64,000 bases of DNA from Flectobacillus sp. BAB-3569 (GCF_002270355.1 NZ_NJFZ01000018.1:36085-100084), one strand, 5' to 3'; shown: positions 8,434-18,326, counted from the stretch's first letter. Notes: generated by a model from the sequence alone, not told the origin. A program made the numbers and translations.

Positions 8434-9294
8434 ATGAAACCACAATTACTTAAGATTAATAAACCATCGGGCTTGTCGTTCAACATATTTGAACAATCCT
8501 GCCAATTTTTTCCAACGCCTTGGCATTTTCATCCAGAAATTGAGATAGTTTGGATGAAATCAAGCACGGGCAAAAAATATATTGGTACCAGTATAGAGGA
8601 TTTTGGTCCCGATGATTTAGTCATCATTGGTTCTTTCGTACCCCATTTTTACAAAAATGACCCTGATTTTATAGAAGGAAAGTCTTCGGAAATGGCACAA
8701 TCAACGGTCATTCATTTCACAGAGGATTTTTTAGGAAATGATTTTTTCTTAAAACCCGAAAATCAAAAAGTATTCGATCTGTTTGAAAACGCCAAGCGAG
8801 GAATTCAGTTTAGTCATGAATTTTGTCAGAAAATTAAACCAACTTTGGCCTCTTTGAGTCGACTAGAAGGTATGGATAGAGTTTTAAGTGTTTTGTCGAT
8901 TCTGAATCAAATGAGTAAAGAAACTGCCGTCAAATATTTAAACTCCTACACCATTACCATCAATAATTCGGAAGAATCTGCTCGAATTAAGCAGGTATTT
9001 GCGTACATGATGCAAAACTTCCAACAAGAGATTCATTTGGAGCAAGTTGCCAGCTTAGTAAATATGAGTGAATCGGCCTTTAGTAGATATTTTAAACATA
9101 GAACCCGTGAGACTTTTAGTCATATTTTGACCGAAATCAGAATAGAACACGCTTGTAAAATGTTACAGGATAAAGATATTTCTATCGCAGATATCTGCTT
9201 TGAATCAGGTTTTCAGAATGTTTCAAACTTTAATAGACAGTTTAAAAAGATGAAAAAAATGACGCCGCTAAACTATCGACAATTATTTCATTAA
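8434..9294 (+). CDS. AraC family regulator divergent from the GH3 gene
   Basis: 286 residues. The N-terminal cupin-like sensor (about 15-110) carries T-P-W-H-F-H-P-E-I-E-I-V-W, the usual metal/sugar-pocket strand. The C-terminal AraC domain (about 185-285) has two helix-turn-helix units, the second around I-A-D-I-C-F-E-S-G-F-Q-N-V-S-N-F-N-R-Q-F-K. It is divergent from the GH3 gene with 134 bp between the starts, so it probably controls that gene in response to a sugar. This is inference from position. Confidence 0.88.
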   Translation: MKPQLLKINKPSGLSFNIFEQSCQFFPTPWHFHPEIEIVWMKSSTGKKYIGTSIEDFGPDDLVIIGSFVPHFYKNDPDFIEGKSSEMAQSTVIHFTEDFLGNDFFLKPENQKVFDLFENAKRGIQFSHEFCQKIKPTLASLSRLEGMDRVLSVLSILNQMSKETAVKYLNSYTITINNSEESARIKQVFAYMMQNFQQEIHLEQVASLVNMSESAFSRYFKHRTRETFSHILTEIRIEHACKMLQDKDISIADICFESGFQNVSNFNRQFKKMKKMTPLNYRQLFH

Positions 9295-9835
9295 GCACTT
9301 TCTGATCAGCCCTTTAGGTATATTTCAAAGTCAAATTTTACAGTTTCGCAGTTTTTGAGAAAAAATCTCATTTTTTTCACCTTCCTATTAAACCTTTACT
9401 AATAGAATGCATCTCAACAAACAAAAGCTTCTTAAATTGACTCAAATATTGAACAAAAACGAGATTTATGTTCTTTTTGAGAGCAAGTTCAGATTGGACA
9501 AATCCAAGATTTAAAAAATTTTGGAAGAAAAACTAAGCAAAATTAAAGAGCGACCACAGCATACAGATTGAATTAATAGTGCCACATACAAAAGTCAACT
9601 CACTATATTTCAAACACTTAAAAGCTTCGCTTTTTACTCCTTTGTGTTTTAGTCCATTTAGCTCAATTTGAAGTTTTTGTAGATACTGAAAAAGTACAAA
9701 AAAATCAAGCTAACTTTTTATTTTTAGAAGAAATAAGGATATAATATAACTAATACAAGATTCTTGTTTCCTTTATATAAATTTTGGGTTAAAACATTTG
9801 CAAGTGTTATTTCAACACACTACTTTTCGCCTCAA
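9295..9835. other. Intergenic region upstream of the first RND operon
   Basis: No convincing gene is seen. A weak hairpin TGAGA-aaaaa-TCTCA followed by T7 (9356-9377) could terminate the AraC gene. A 35-codon frame starts at 9407 but has no recognisable features. An AT-rich stretch with TATA-like runs (9700-9760) may hold the promoter for the 9836 gene. Confidence 0.35.
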
Positions 9836-10255
9836 ATGAACAAGACATTTGTAAAATATCTCTTCTCTCTCGTTTTCCTCGTGTTGAGCTTCTCGAACCA
9901 GTTGATGGCTCGCTCTCACAAGGAAGGGGATATTGTTGCGTCTTCTTCAAACACCAATTCGACTTTCCACAACACACTTCTCGAGTCGCATCAAACTGCT
10001 ATTTTCTCTGTACCTGTTACTGAGAGAGGAGAAAAAGTATTTTTTGATGCCAACGAAAAAGAAGTGGAAGAAGATGAAGCGACTCTTGCTTCATCAGAAC
10101 ATATTCAGGGTGGCCATGCCATTGCATCTCTTTTCTTTAGTTGGTACCAGAACTTAATCCAACTTCGCAGCCCTCAGTTTTCTTCTTACAGTAAAAATCT
10201 TTTACAACTTTCTCCCAACAAATTATTTATCGTTTTCGGTGTATTCCGACTATGA
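9836..10255 (+). CDS. Small secreted protein of unknown function before RND genes
   Basis: I do not recognise this 139-residue protein. The ATG at 9836 gives M-N-K-T-F-V-K-Y, a Sec signal peptide ending near residue 25 (Q-L-M-A-R). The frame is open upstream to 9764, but that part does not look like a signal. After the signal the chain is polar, with an acidic patch N-E-K-E-V-E-E-D-E-A near residue 85 and an aromatic C-terminus. It precedes the RND adaptor gene by ~250 bp on the same strand and may be a periplasmic accessory or a leader gene for the pump. Confidence 0.6.
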   Translation: MNKTFVKYLFSLVFLVLSFSNQLMARSHKEGDIVASSSNTNSTFHNTLLESHQTAIFSVPVTERGEKVFFDANEKEVEEDEATLASSEHIQGGHAIASLFFSWYQNLIQLRSPQFSSYSKNLLQLSPNKLFIVFGVFRL

Positions 10256-10501
10256 GATAATGTCTATTGGGATTCAAAGTCCCATCTCCATTCCAAATAT
10301 TGTTACAGCCCTCTAGGTAGTGATTTTCAGGTAGCAGATGCTAGTGTCATGTTGATTGAATACACTTTTCAGTTTACTCACTAGTCGTTTAAATCAAAAA
10401 TATTATCAATATAATATTGTGATTTATCATTTTTCTGTTTCCAAAAATCCCTTCAGAGCTGTTTGGCAGTAGTCTATCTCACAATTTCACAATACAAAAT
10501 C

Positions 10502-11587
10502 ATGAAAAAAATTCTCATCCTGATGGGTGTGGCTGTTATGCTATGCCATACTAGCTGCGATTCTAAAAAAGAAGAAGAAAAGAAAGAAGAGATTAAACTT
10601 CTTGTAACCAGCCCGCTAAAAAAAGACACAACCGCCATTCACGAGTTTGTGAGCCAGATTCGAGCAATTCAGCACATTGAGTTGCGTGCCTTAGAAAAAG
10701 GTTATTTAAAAAAGATATATGTTGATGAAGGTCAGTTTGTGAAGAAAGGACAATTAATGTTCCAAATCCTTCCTTTGCAATACCAAGCGGAGTTCCAAAA
10801 GGCACAAGCTGAAGCAAATTTTGCTGAAATTGAATACCAAAACACCAAATCGTTGGCAGAAAGCAATATTGTTTCTAAAAACGAATTGGCCTTGGCAAAA
10901 GCAAAGTGGGATAAAGCAAAAGCCGAAATGGACTTGGCAAAAGTACACTTAGGCTTTACTGAAATCAGAGCGCCATTTGACGGTATCATGGACCACTTCG
11001 CTGTACGTGAAGGTAGTTTGTTGGACGAAGGTGATTTGTTGACAACCCTTTCAGACAATAGCAAAATGTGGGTTTATTTCAATGTGCCTGAATCTCAATA
11101 TCTTGACTTGAAAACAAAAGCCAAAGGAACAACCTTACCAATTGTAAAATTGAAAATGGCTAACCAAGATATTTTCCCTCATACAGGTGTGATTCAAACG
11201 ATTGAGGCTGACTTCAACAACGAAACGGGTAACATCGCTTTCCGTGCTACGTTTCCAAACCCTGAAAAATTGTTGAGACATGGTGAAACTGGTAGCATCT
11301 TGATGGAATCGCCATTGAAAAATGCTGTCATCATTCCACAGAAAGCTACTTTCGAAGTACTTGAGAAAAAATATGTATTTGTCGTAGATAAAGACAATAC
11401 TGTAAAGTCACGCGAGGTAACCATCGGAGCTGAATTGCCAGATATTTATATCATCAAATCGGGCTTGAAAGGCGATGAAAAAATACTTCTTGAAGGTATT
11501 AAGAAAGTGAGAGACAACGATAAGATTAAGTTTGATTATGAAGACCCACAAAAAGTGATTTCGCACTTAAGAGTGTATGCTGAATAA
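10502..11587 (+). CDS. RND efflux periplasmic adaptor (HlyD/AcrA type), lipoprotein
   Basis: 361 residues from ATG 10502 (M-K-K-I-L-I-L-M). The upstream in-frame Met at 10463 would add 13 residues without a signal shape. A lipobox-like H-T-S-C ends the signal near residue 19. The lipoyl/barrel-sandwich half-motif Y-V-D-E-G-Q-F-V-K-K-G-Q (about 65-80) is followed by a coiled-coil hairpin (about 90-150), the second lipoyl half F-T-E-I-R-A-P-F-D-G-I-M and the beta-barrel domain. It links the inner-membrane pump at 11768 to the outer-membrane factor at 14967. A hairpin lies between this gene and the pump gene. Confidence 0.92.
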   Translation: MKKILILMGVAVMLCHTSCDSKKEEEKKEEIKLLVTSPLKKDTTAIHEFVSQIRAIQHIELRALEKGYLKKIYVDEGQFVKKGQLMFQILPLQYQAEFQKAQAEANFAEIEYQNTKSLAESNIVSKNELALAKAKWDKAKAEMDLAKVHLGFTEIRAPFDGIMDHFAVREGSLLDEGDLLTTLSDNSKMWVYFNVPESQYLDLKTKAKGTTLPIVKLKMANQDIFPHTGVIQTIEADFNNETGNIAFRATFPNPEKLLRHGETGSILMESPLKNAVIIPQKATFEVLEKKYVFVVDKDNTVKSREVTIGAELPDIYIIKSGLKGDEKILLEGIKKVRDNDKIKFDYEDPQKVISHLRVYAE

Positions 11588-11629
11588 TCTAAGAAACTGC
11601 AAGAGTTAATTATTGTGCTTGAGTGAATT

Positions 11630-11665
11630 ATCAATGAGTGAGTTTTGGAATTCGCACTCATTGAT
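11630..11665. repeat. Perfect 11-bp stem-loop between adaptor and pump genes
   Basis: 11630-11640 and 11655-11665 are perfect 11-base complements (ATCAATGAGTG) with a 14-base loop. No T-tract follows. Within an operon it may attenuate transcription or stabilise the upstream mRNA. Confidence 0.6.
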
Positions 11666-11767
11666 CTATGGATGAGGTGGTTATGACTCATAGCCACCAA
11701 TCACTCAACACCTACTCTTTCAGTCCAGACTTCAATCACTTGTGTATTCAAAAACTTCAAGAAGAAC

Positions 11768-14700
11768 ATGTTTAGTAAATTCATACAAAGACCGGTATTA
11801 GCGATAGTAATATCGATCGTCATCGTTTTCATGGGGATTTTGTCCTTGAAGACACTCCCTACTTCACAATTTCCAGAAATTGCACCACCAGTAGTAATGG
11901 TAAGTGCCTCTTATCCTGGTGCTAGTGCCAAAGTACTAACCGAGTCGGTGCTTATTCCCCTTGAGCAGGCTATCAATGGTGTTTGGGGTATGCGCTACAT
12001 GACTTCCGATGCCACTTCGGCGGGTGAAGCCAACATTCAAATTGTTTTTAACTTAGGAACTGACCCTGACCAAGCCCTCGTACAGGTAAATACTAGGATT
12101 GCTCAAGTACTAAACCGTTTACCAACGTTGGTACAACGCGAAGGGGTCGTGGTAAACCGCGTTATGAACAGTATGTTGATGTACGTGAACCTTTATTCGA
12201 AAGATAAAAACGCAGACATGAAGTTCTTGTTCAACTTTGCAGGGGTGAACATGATTCCAGAGTTACAGCGTTTGAATGGTATCGGACAAGCACGTATATT
12301 GGGCAGCCGTCAGTACGCTATGCGTATTTGGTTGAACCCAGACCGTATGCGTGCGTACAACGTTTCGGCAGACGAAATCATGGAAGCTTTGGGTGACCAA
12401 AGTGTGATTGGTTCGCCAGGACGTATTGGTCGTGCCGATGGTAAACGTGCCGAAGCGCTCGAATATGTATTAACCTATCAGGGACGTTTTAACAAACCTG
12501 AACAATATCAAGATGTAATTATTCGCTCGAATCCTAATGGGGAAATCCTTAGGTTGAAAGACGTTGCCAAGGTAGAACTAGGTAGTGAATATTATGATAT
12601 TTACTCCAACCTAAATGGTTATCCTTCGGCGGCGATTGTCTTGAAACAAACATATGGTTCCAATGCCAGTGATGTAATTAAGAGTGTTAAAGATAAATTA
12701 GATGAACTGAAAAAGTCTTCATTTCCTCCAGGGATGGACTACCAAATCAGTTATGACGTATCTAACTTCTTGAATGCTTCTACCGAAAACGTAATTCATA
12801 CCCTTCGCGATGCCTTCATTCTCGTGGCATTAGTAGTATTTGTGTTCTTGGGAGACTGGCGCTCAACGTTGATTCCAACGCTTGCAGTACCTATTTCATT
12901 GATTGGGGCATTCATCTTTATTAAGATGTTTGGTTTGACCATCAACATGATTACCTTGTTTGCCTTGGTATTGGCTATCGGTATCGTAGTAGATGACGCC
13001 ATCGTCGTCGTCGAGGCCGTCCATGCCAAGATGGAAGAGGAACACCTGTCCCCTTATAAGGCCGTAAGAAAAGTATTAGGTGAGATTAGTGGTGCCGTTA
13101 TTGCGATTACTTTGTTGATGACAGCGGTATTCGTACCAGTAGCATTTATGAGTGGTCCTGTAGGTATTTTCTACCGTCAGTTCTCCATTACGATGGCTAG
13201 TTCAATTATTCTCTCGGGGGTAATTGCCCTTACGGTAACACCAGTACTTTGTGCCATGATTTTGAAAAATAATCATGGAAAACCTAAGAAGAAAAATATC
13301 CTAGACAAAGCCTTGGATGTTTTCAATGCTGGTTTCGAAAAGTTGACAAACTTCTATGTAAATATCCTGAAGGTAATCGCTCATCGTAAATTAGTGACAG
13401 TTGTCCTATGGATTGTATTTGTGGCAGGTATCGCAGGTATTGCATCAAACCTCCCTTCTGGTTTTATTCCAAGTGAAGACCAAGGTATGATTTATGCCAT
13501 TATTCAGACACCTCCAGGCTCAACGTTGGAGCGTACCAACGATATTTCACGTAGACTACAAGAAATTGCTGAAAAAGTAGAAGGTATCCAATCAGTATCA
13601 GCTTTGGCTGGTTATGAGGTACTTACCGAAGGTCGTGGTTCGAACGCGGGTACTTGTTTGATTAACTTAAAACCATGGGATGAGCGTCATCATTCAGTTT
13701 CTGAAATCATTTATGAACTAGAAGAAAAAGCACATGAAATCCCTGGAGCGACCATCGAATTCTTCGATCCACCAGCAGTTCCTGGTTATGGTGCAGCAGG
13801 TGGTTTTGCCCTACAATTGTTGGATAAAACGAACTCAGGTGACTACAACCAATTGGAAAGCGTGAAAAATGATTTTATGAAAGCCCTAGAAAAACGTCCT
13901 GAACTTACAGGTTTGTTTACTTTCTTTAGTGCAAACTATCCTCAGTACGAACTTGAAATCGACAACCAATTGGCTATGCAAAAAGGCGTTTCTATTGGTA
14001 ATGCCATGAACACTTTGTCTATCTTGATTGGTAGTACTTACGAACTAGGTTTTATTAAATTCCAACGTTTCTTTAAAGTATTCGTTCAGGCTTCGCCAGA
14101 GTTTAGACAGTTACCAGAAGATGTCATGAAATTGTATGTGAAAAATAACCGTGACGAAATGGTTCCTTTCTCATCTTTCATGAAAATCAAAAAAATGCAA
14201 GGGCCAAACGAAATTAACCGCTATAACATGTACACTACTGCCGCTATTCGTGGTGGTGCTGCAAAAGGTTACAGTTCGGGTCAGGCGATTGCTGCGGTAC
14301 AACAAGTTGCCAAAGAAACATTGCCACACGGATTTGATATTGACTGGGCTGCCCTTTCTTACGATGAAGTTAGACGTGGTAACGAAGCTATCTATATCTT
14401 CCTTATCGTATTGGCCTTCGTTTATGTAGTATTAGCTGCTCAATATGAAAGCTTTATTATTCCATTGTCGGTAGTATTATCGTTACCAGCAGGGGTATTT
14501 GGTTCATTCTTAATGATTAAATCAATGGGATTAGCCAACGATATTTATGCACAAGTTGGTTTGGTTATGTTGGTTGGTTTGTTAGGTAAAAACGCCGTAT
14601 TGATTGTAGAGTTTGCCATGCAAAAACACCATCAAGGCGCAACAGTACTTGACGCTGCTATCGAAGGAGCTAGAGTTCGTTTCCGTCCAATCTTGATGAC

Positions 14701-14974
14701 CTCATTTGCCTTCATTGCAGGTTTGATTCCATTGGTATTGGCACATGGTGCAGGGGCAATTGGTAACAAAACGATCGGTGCTTCGGCCTTGGGCGGTATG
14801 TTATTCGGTACCATCTTTGGGGTAATCATTGTGCCAGGCTTGTATTATATCTTTGGTTCAATAGCTGAAGGTCGCAAGCTCATCAAAGATGAAGAAAACG
14901 ACTCGTTGACAGAAAACCTTGTTCACCAATTAGATTCATTCCCTCAACCAGACGACAGTAACGACGATGAATAA
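11768..14974 (+). CDS. RND efflux pump, AcrB/MexB-like (HAE1)
   Basis: A 1068-residue proton-driven inner-membrane exporter, full length for the HAE1 family. It starts M-F-S-K-F-I-Q-R-P-V-L-A, the canonical N-terminal amphipathic helix and TM1. The proton-relay pair is seen in TM4 as I-G-I-V-V-D-D-A-I-V-V-V-E (about residues 407-419). P-S-G-F-I-P-S-E-D-Q-G precedes the second periplasmic half. The C-terminal repeat holds G-L-L-G-K-N-A-V-L-I-V-E-F. It overlaps the outer-membrane factor gene by 8 bases. Substrates (drugs, detergents, solvents) cannot be told from sequence. Confidence 0.95.
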   Translation: MFSKFIQRPVLAIVISIVIVFMGILSLKTLPTSQFPEIAPPVVMVSASYPGASAKVLTESVLIPLEQAINGVWGMRYMTSDATSAGEANIQIVFNLGTDPDQALVQVNTRIAQVLNRLPTLVQREGVVVNRVMNSMLMYVNLYSKDKNADMKFLFNFAGVNMIPELQRLNGIGQARILGSRQYAMRIWLNPDRMRAYNVSADEIMEALGDQSVIGSPGRIGRADGKRAEALEYVLTYQGRFNKPEQYQDVIIRSNPNGEILRLKDVAKVELGSEYYDIYSNLNGYPSAAIVLKQTYGSNASDVIKSVKDKLDELKKSSFPPGMDYQISYDVSNFLNASTENVIHTLRDAFILVALVVFVFLGDWRSTLIPTLAVPISLIGAFIFIKMFGLTINMITLFALVLAIGIVVDDAIVVVEAVHAKMEEEHLSPYKAVRKVLGEISGAVIAITLLMTAVFVPVAFMSGPVGIFYRQFSITMASSIILSGVIALTVTPVLCAMILKNNHGKPKKKNILDKALDVFNAGFEKLTNFYVNILKVIAHRKLVTVVLWIVFVAGIAGIASNLPSGFIPSEDQGMIYAIIQTPPGSTLERTNDISRRLQEIAEKVEGIQSVSALAGYEVLTEGRGSNAGTCLINLKPWDERHHSVSEIIYELEEKAHEIPGATIEFFDPPAVPGYGAAGGFALQLLDKTNSGDYNQLESVKNDFMKALEKRPELTGLFTFFSANYPQYELEIDNQLAMQKGVSIGNAMNTLSILIGSTYELGFIKFQRFFKVFVQASPEFRQLPEDVMKLYVKNNRDEMVPFSSFMKIKKMQGPNEINRYNMYTTAAIRGGAAKGYSSGQAIAAVQQVAKETLPHGFDIDWAALSYDEVRRGNEAIYIFLIVLAFVYVVLAAQYESFIIPLSVVLSLPAGVFGSFLMIKSMGLANDIYAQVGLVMLVGLLGKNAVLIVEFAMQKHHQGATVLDAAIEGARVRFRPILMTSFAFIAGLIPLVLAHGAGAIGNKTIGASALGGMLFGTIFGVIIVPGLYYIFGSIAEGRKLIKDEENDSLTENLVHQLDSFPQPDDSNDDE

Positions 14975-16409
14975 TATAAGAAAAATCAATTATTTAGCAA
15001 CGGGCTGTGTACTGATGTTGGTAGCGGCCTGCGTACCAAAGTCTTTGGTACCTGTGACTAAAACAGAAAACCGTAATACACCTGCTACTTATAATGGCGG
15101 TACAAGCGACTCGACCAATGTGGCTAAAATCAAGTGGAAAGAGTTTTTCACTGATCCAAAATTGGAAGCCTTGATTGATACAGCTTTGTTAAACAATCAG
15201 GAATTGAATCTTACTTTACAAGAAATTGAAATTTCGCGCAACGAAATCAATGCTCGTAAAGGGGAATACCTTCCTTTTGTAAAACTTGGCGGTGGCTTAG
15301 GTGTAGACAAAGTTTCGAGATATACCAGTCAAGGTGCGGCAGACGATATGTCTGAAATTCGCCCTGGCGTAAGAACTCCAGAGGTTTTGCCTGATATGAT
15401 GGTGGGCGCAAGAGCGAGTTGGGAAGTGGATATTTGGCACAAATTGCGTAACGCACAAAAAGTAGCTGCACAAAACTATTTCGCAAGCATTGAGGGCAAA
15501 AACTTTCTGGTAACCAATTTGGTAGGAGAAATTGCTAATTCATATTACGAGTTGTTGGCATTAGACAACCAATTGGCTATTATCAAGCAAAACATCGAGA
15601 TTTTGAGCAATGCCTTGAATATCATCAGACAAGAAAAACAAGCAGCTAAAGTTACTGAACTAGCTGTGCGCAGATTCGAGGCTGAGGTATTCAAAACGCA
15701 AAGTTTACAGTATGAAATTCAGCAGAAAATTGTTGAAGCCGAAAACAAAATCAACTTCTTGGTGGGACGTTACCCACAACATGTAGATAGAAGTTCTGAC
15801 AATTTCAACACTTTGGCACCAACAAAGATATATGCTGGCTTGCCTTCGCAATTGATTATCAACCGTCCAGATGTAAGAGCAGCTGAGTTGAAACTTTCGG
15901 CTGCGAAACTAGACGTAAGTATTGCGAGAGCCAACTTCTACCCTTCTTTGGGTTTGAGTGCTGGTTTGGGCTTTAGATCTTACAATCCTTTGTATTTGGT
16001 CAATCTACCTCAAGCATTGATTACCTCATTGGCTGGCGACATCGCTGGTCCATTGGTAAACAAATATGCCTTGATTGCTGGCTATAATATCGCAAGTGCC
16101 AAGCAAATCAAAGCAATCATCGAGTTTGAAAGAACAGTGTTGAATGCTTGTATTGAGGTAACCAACCAATTATCAAACATTGATAACTTGGATAAGAACT
16201 TCAACATGAAGTCTAATCAAGTAGATGCACTTACACAATCTACGGAAATCTCTATCAAACTCTTCAAGTCGGCTAGAGCAGATTATATGGAAGTGTTGTT
16301 GACCCAACGTGATGTATTAGAATCACGTATGGAATTGATTGAAACAAAAATGCGCCAAATGAATGCTTTTGTAAATGCTTACAGAGCACTCGGCGGCGGA
16401 TGGAATTAA
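14967..16409 (+). CDS. Outer-membrane efflux factor (TolC/OprM type), lipoprotein
   Basis: A 480-residue outer-membrane channel subunit. A lipobox L-V-A-A-C closes the signal at about residue 22. Two OEP repeats follow, each with long coiled-coil helices. The second starts near L-I-I-N-R-P-D-V-R-A-A-E-L-K-L, the typical NodT-family R-P-D-V motif. The gene starts inside the end of the pump gene (8-base overlap), which argues for translational coupling. It completes an adaptor-pump-channel operon. Confidence 0.93.
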   Translation: MNNIRKINYLATGCVLMLVAACVPKSLVPVTKTENRNTPATYNGGTSDSTNVAKIKWKEFFTDPKLEALIDTALLNNQELNLTLQEIEISRNEINARKGEYLPFVKLGGGLGVDKVSRYTSQGAADDMSEIRPGVRTPEVLPDMMVGARASWEVDIWHKLRNAQKVAAQNYFASIEGKNFLVTNLVGEIANSYYELLALDNQLAIIKQNIEILSNALNIIRQEKQAAKVTELAVRRFEAEVFKTQSLQYEIQQKIVEAENKINFLVGRYPQHVDRSSDNFNTLAPTKIYAGLPSQLIINRPDVRAAELKLSAAKLDVSIARANFYPSLGLSAGLGFRSYNPLYLVNLPQALITSLAGDIAGPLVNKYALIAGYNIASAKQIKAIIEFERTVLNACIEVTNQLSNIDNLDKNFNMKSNQVDALTQSTEISIKLFKSARADYMEVLLTQRDVLESRMELIETKMRQMNAFVNAYRALGGGWN

Positions 16410-16436
16410 TTTGTATTGTGTAATCGTTAGTGCAAA

Positions 16437-16474
16437 TAACCCCATTTTACCGAGTAAGATGGGGATTATTTTTA
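16437..16474 (+). terminator. Rho-independent-type terminator of the first RND operon
   Basis: AACCCCAT (16438-16445) pairs with ATGGGGATT (16459-16467), one wobble, followed by ATTTTTAAT. It lies 28 bp after the outer-membrane factor stop. Confidence 0.8.
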
Positions 16475-16542
16475 ATTATGAGTTTTGAGTGATGAATTGT
16501 GAAACTATTGTAGATTTGGGATTTCTGATTTCGGATTTCAGA

Positions 16543-16710
16543 CGTTGGTGCTGGCTTCTTGCGCTGGTGCTGGCTTCCTAGGCAGTACCCTTTTTTTCTC
16601 TGGATTCTATCCAGAAGCTTTTTTTAAAAACTTTACTATTGAATTGATTTTTATAGTAGGATTGGAATCCTTAGATTGAGTTAGTACTGGCTTGAAAGCC
16701 AGCACTAGCA
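16543..16710. repeat. MITE-like palindromic element, copy A
   Basis: The left end (ctggtgctggcttcctagg, with a partial duplicate at 16543-16560) and right end (gtactggcttgaaagccagc) are imperfect inverted repeats. Inside lie two small hairpins: TCTGGAT-TCT-ATCCAGA and GGATT-GG-AATCC. Copies B-G at 17301, 18327, 18855, 21009, 21607 and 61946 share this plan. No coding capacity. The right end lies 8 bp from the stop of the next minus-strand gene. Confidence 0.8.
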
Positions 16711-16718
16711 GGGGGGCG

Positions 16719-17206
16719 TCACTTTTTGAATACTTTTTTAGTTAACATCTTTCCATTACCCCATTTTTCTTGTTCCGTTAATACACCATTATCATCGTAA
16801 TAAAACCAATCACCTATTTTTTGTTATCAAAATATATCCCCTTGATGGTTTGAACCCCCTTGTCACTATAACACTCAAATTTACCCCTAAATTTACCTTG
16901 ATGAACTTCTGCCTTTTGAACAATTATGCCGTGTTCATTATAAGTTACTGTCTCACCCTGTACTAAACCATCCACGTAAGTCTCAATATTTTGTAAAAAC
17001 CCTATACTATTGTAATTAATCCATAATCCTTGTTTTAACCCATTTACTTCTATTCCTTGTGGAATGGTATATTTTTTTTCAAACGTTGTGTAATAAACTT
17101 TAACTTTTTGTGTTTTTGAGTCCGTACAAGAACCTAATATAAAACATACTAAGTTAAATATTAGGATTATATTTATTATTACTTTCAAATTAACCATATC
17201 TATCAC
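16719..17206 (-). pseudogene. YwqK/MORN-like lipoprotein, split by a one-base frameshift
   Basis: The open frame 17206-16814 encodes a lipoprotein (signal with lipobox I-L-G-S-C) followed by toxin-antitoxin YwqK/MORN-type repeats: G-L-K-Q-G-L-W-I-N-Y, G-L-V-Q-G-E-T-V-T-Y-N-E-H-G and G-K-F-R-G-K-F-E-C-Y. It stops at D-N-K-K. Directly downstream, in another frame, the repeat continues as G-D-W-F-Y-Y-D-D-N-G-V-L and ends at TGA 16721-16719. One more base in the six-T run at 16817-16822 joins the two into 162 residues. YwqK-like proteins are often neighbours of secreted toxins, but no partner is certain here. The start may be Met4 (17197). Confidence 0.75.
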
Positions 17207-17233
17207 TATTTAAACTAAAAAATAGAATATTTT

Positions 17234-17300
17234 TTATTGTTGTCCATATAATATCCTGGCATTATCAATTATAGTTTTTTGAGCTTTCATATCTTCACAC
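17234..17300 (-). pseudogene. Orphan C-terminal gene fragment next to MITE copy B
   Basis: The minus strand reads E-D-M-K-A-Q-K-T-I-I-D-N-A-R-I-L-Y-G-Q-Q-stop (stop at 17236-17234). It has no upstream start: the reading frame runs straight into copy B. It looks like the end of a gene whose front was lost when the element arrived or recombined. The evidence is only the protein-like reading and position. Confidence 0.4.
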
Positions 17301-17449
17301 GCTGGTGCTGGCTTCCTAGCCAGTACCTATTTTTTCTCTGGATTCTATCCAGAAGCTTTATTTCCAAAATTTTACAATTGAGTTGATATTTATAGTAGGA
17401 TTGGAATCCTTAGATTGAGTTAGTACTGGCTAGGAAGCCAGCACTAGTG
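17301..17449. repeat. MITE-like palindromic element, copy B (best preserved)
   Basis: About 149 bp. The ends 17301-17326 and 17423-17448 are inverted repeats matching at roughly 22 of 26 positions. Internal hairpins are TCTGGATT/ATCCAGA (17337-17353) and GGATTGGAATCC (about 17398-17410). It ends 5 bp before the stop codon of the gene at 17454, so it forms the 3' flank of that gene. Confidence 0.85.
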
Positions 17450-17453
17450 GTGA

Positions 17454-18170
17454 TTACCAAAATTTATACTTGGACCTTTCGTTATAAACCCAAAATTTAC
17501 CGTTGTAATCTATTCTTATTGAAATTTCTTCTTTTGTTAAAGGCTTTTTTTGTTGAATCACTCTATCATGTCCTTTTCTGCAAAAGTTTTTGACAATTCC
17601 ACGAAAAAAAATAGATGTCTTTTTTTCATTATCAAACAAAAGTCTTTTCGGATAATATTCAACGCACTCGTCATCTCGATAATACCCTATTTTAACTCCT
17701 GTTTTTACTTTTCTACTGTCAAAGGTTCGCGTCAACTGTTCGCCTATTATATCGTATATAAAATAATAATCAAATTCTCTATAATTATAGATTCCTCCGA
17801 GCATCATTTTATCATCGATGTCGCTAAACTGAATAAACTCTATTGGTAATAGAAAACTGTTTTTATTACGAATAGTAATGAAAGTATAGTCTCTACGGAC
17901 TGATGTAGCCAGCTCTCCTTTAACGCTGATTTTGAAAATACTCACTTCTTTTACAGTTTTCACTAAATCAACATGAAGTTTTCTCCCAAAAAAGTAATTA
18001 TCAATAAGCCATTTTGTTATTGTAGAGATATCTAACTTCCTATTACTGTTGATAGGAAGCCTCCCTACAGTGTCCCCAAAGATGTCAATTGTTTCTGATG
18101 GTTCAAATTTTCCTGAATTCGTAAAGCTTAACATTGCTAAACTCACCAGAATAATAGTTTTGATTTTCAT
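17454..18170 (-). CDS. Secreted protein of unknown function
   Basis: I do not recognise this 238-residue protein. ATG 18170 gives M-K-I-K-T-I-I-L-V-S-L, a Sec signal. The frame is open to 18254, but the extra residues are not signal-like. The mature part is rich in aromatic beta strands (F-D-Y-Y-F-I-Y-D-I-I near residue 145, I-D-Y-N-G-K-F-W-V-Y-N near the end), which suggests a beta-sandwich or barrel. It lies in the accessory array on the minus strand, with copy B directly behind its stop. Confidence 0.65.
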   Translation of the reverse strand: MKIKTIILVSLAMLSFTNSGKFEPSETIDIFGDTVGRLPINSNRKLDISTITKWLIDNYFFGRKLHVDLVKTVKEVSIFKISVKGELATSVRRDYTFITIRNKNSFLLPIEFIQFSDIDDKMMLGGIYNYREFDYYFIYDIIGEQLTRTFDSRKVKTGVKIGYYRDDECVEYYPKRLLFDNEKKTSIFFRGIVKNFCRKGHDRVIQQKKPLTKEEISIRIDYNGKFWVYNERSKYKFW

Positions 18171-18235
18171 TTTGCTCAATGGCATTATAGATATGTAATA
18201 CTGTTTGTAAATAGGTAAGCTCTTATTAGCTTGTC

Positions 18236-18313
18236 CTATATTTTTGTATCCCATTTTGCAAACTCTGAAAGTTTTTGTTTTCCAGCTTCAACATCTTTGA
18301 CGTTATTATCATT
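18236..18313 (-). pseudogene. Second orphan C-terminal fragment beside MITE copy C
   Basis: The minus strand reads N-D-N-N-V-K-D-V-E-A-G-K-Q-K-L-S-E-F-A-K-W-D-T-K-I-stop (stop 18238-18236), without a start. As at 17234-17300, a gene end with no front sits beside a MITE copy (C). The two fragments share a D-x-x-A pattern. The stop overlaps the upstream part of the 17454 gene's frame. Confidence 0.35.
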
Positions 18314-18326
18314 TTATACTACCCTT

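Noticed and set aside
9407..9514. 35-codon open frame
   Set aside because: No signal, motif or coding context; chance length in AT-rich DNA.
12796..13029. Antisense open frames inside both RND pump genes (also 43920-44189 and 45693-46061)
   Set aside because: Low-complexity shadows of the pump reading frame on the other strand.
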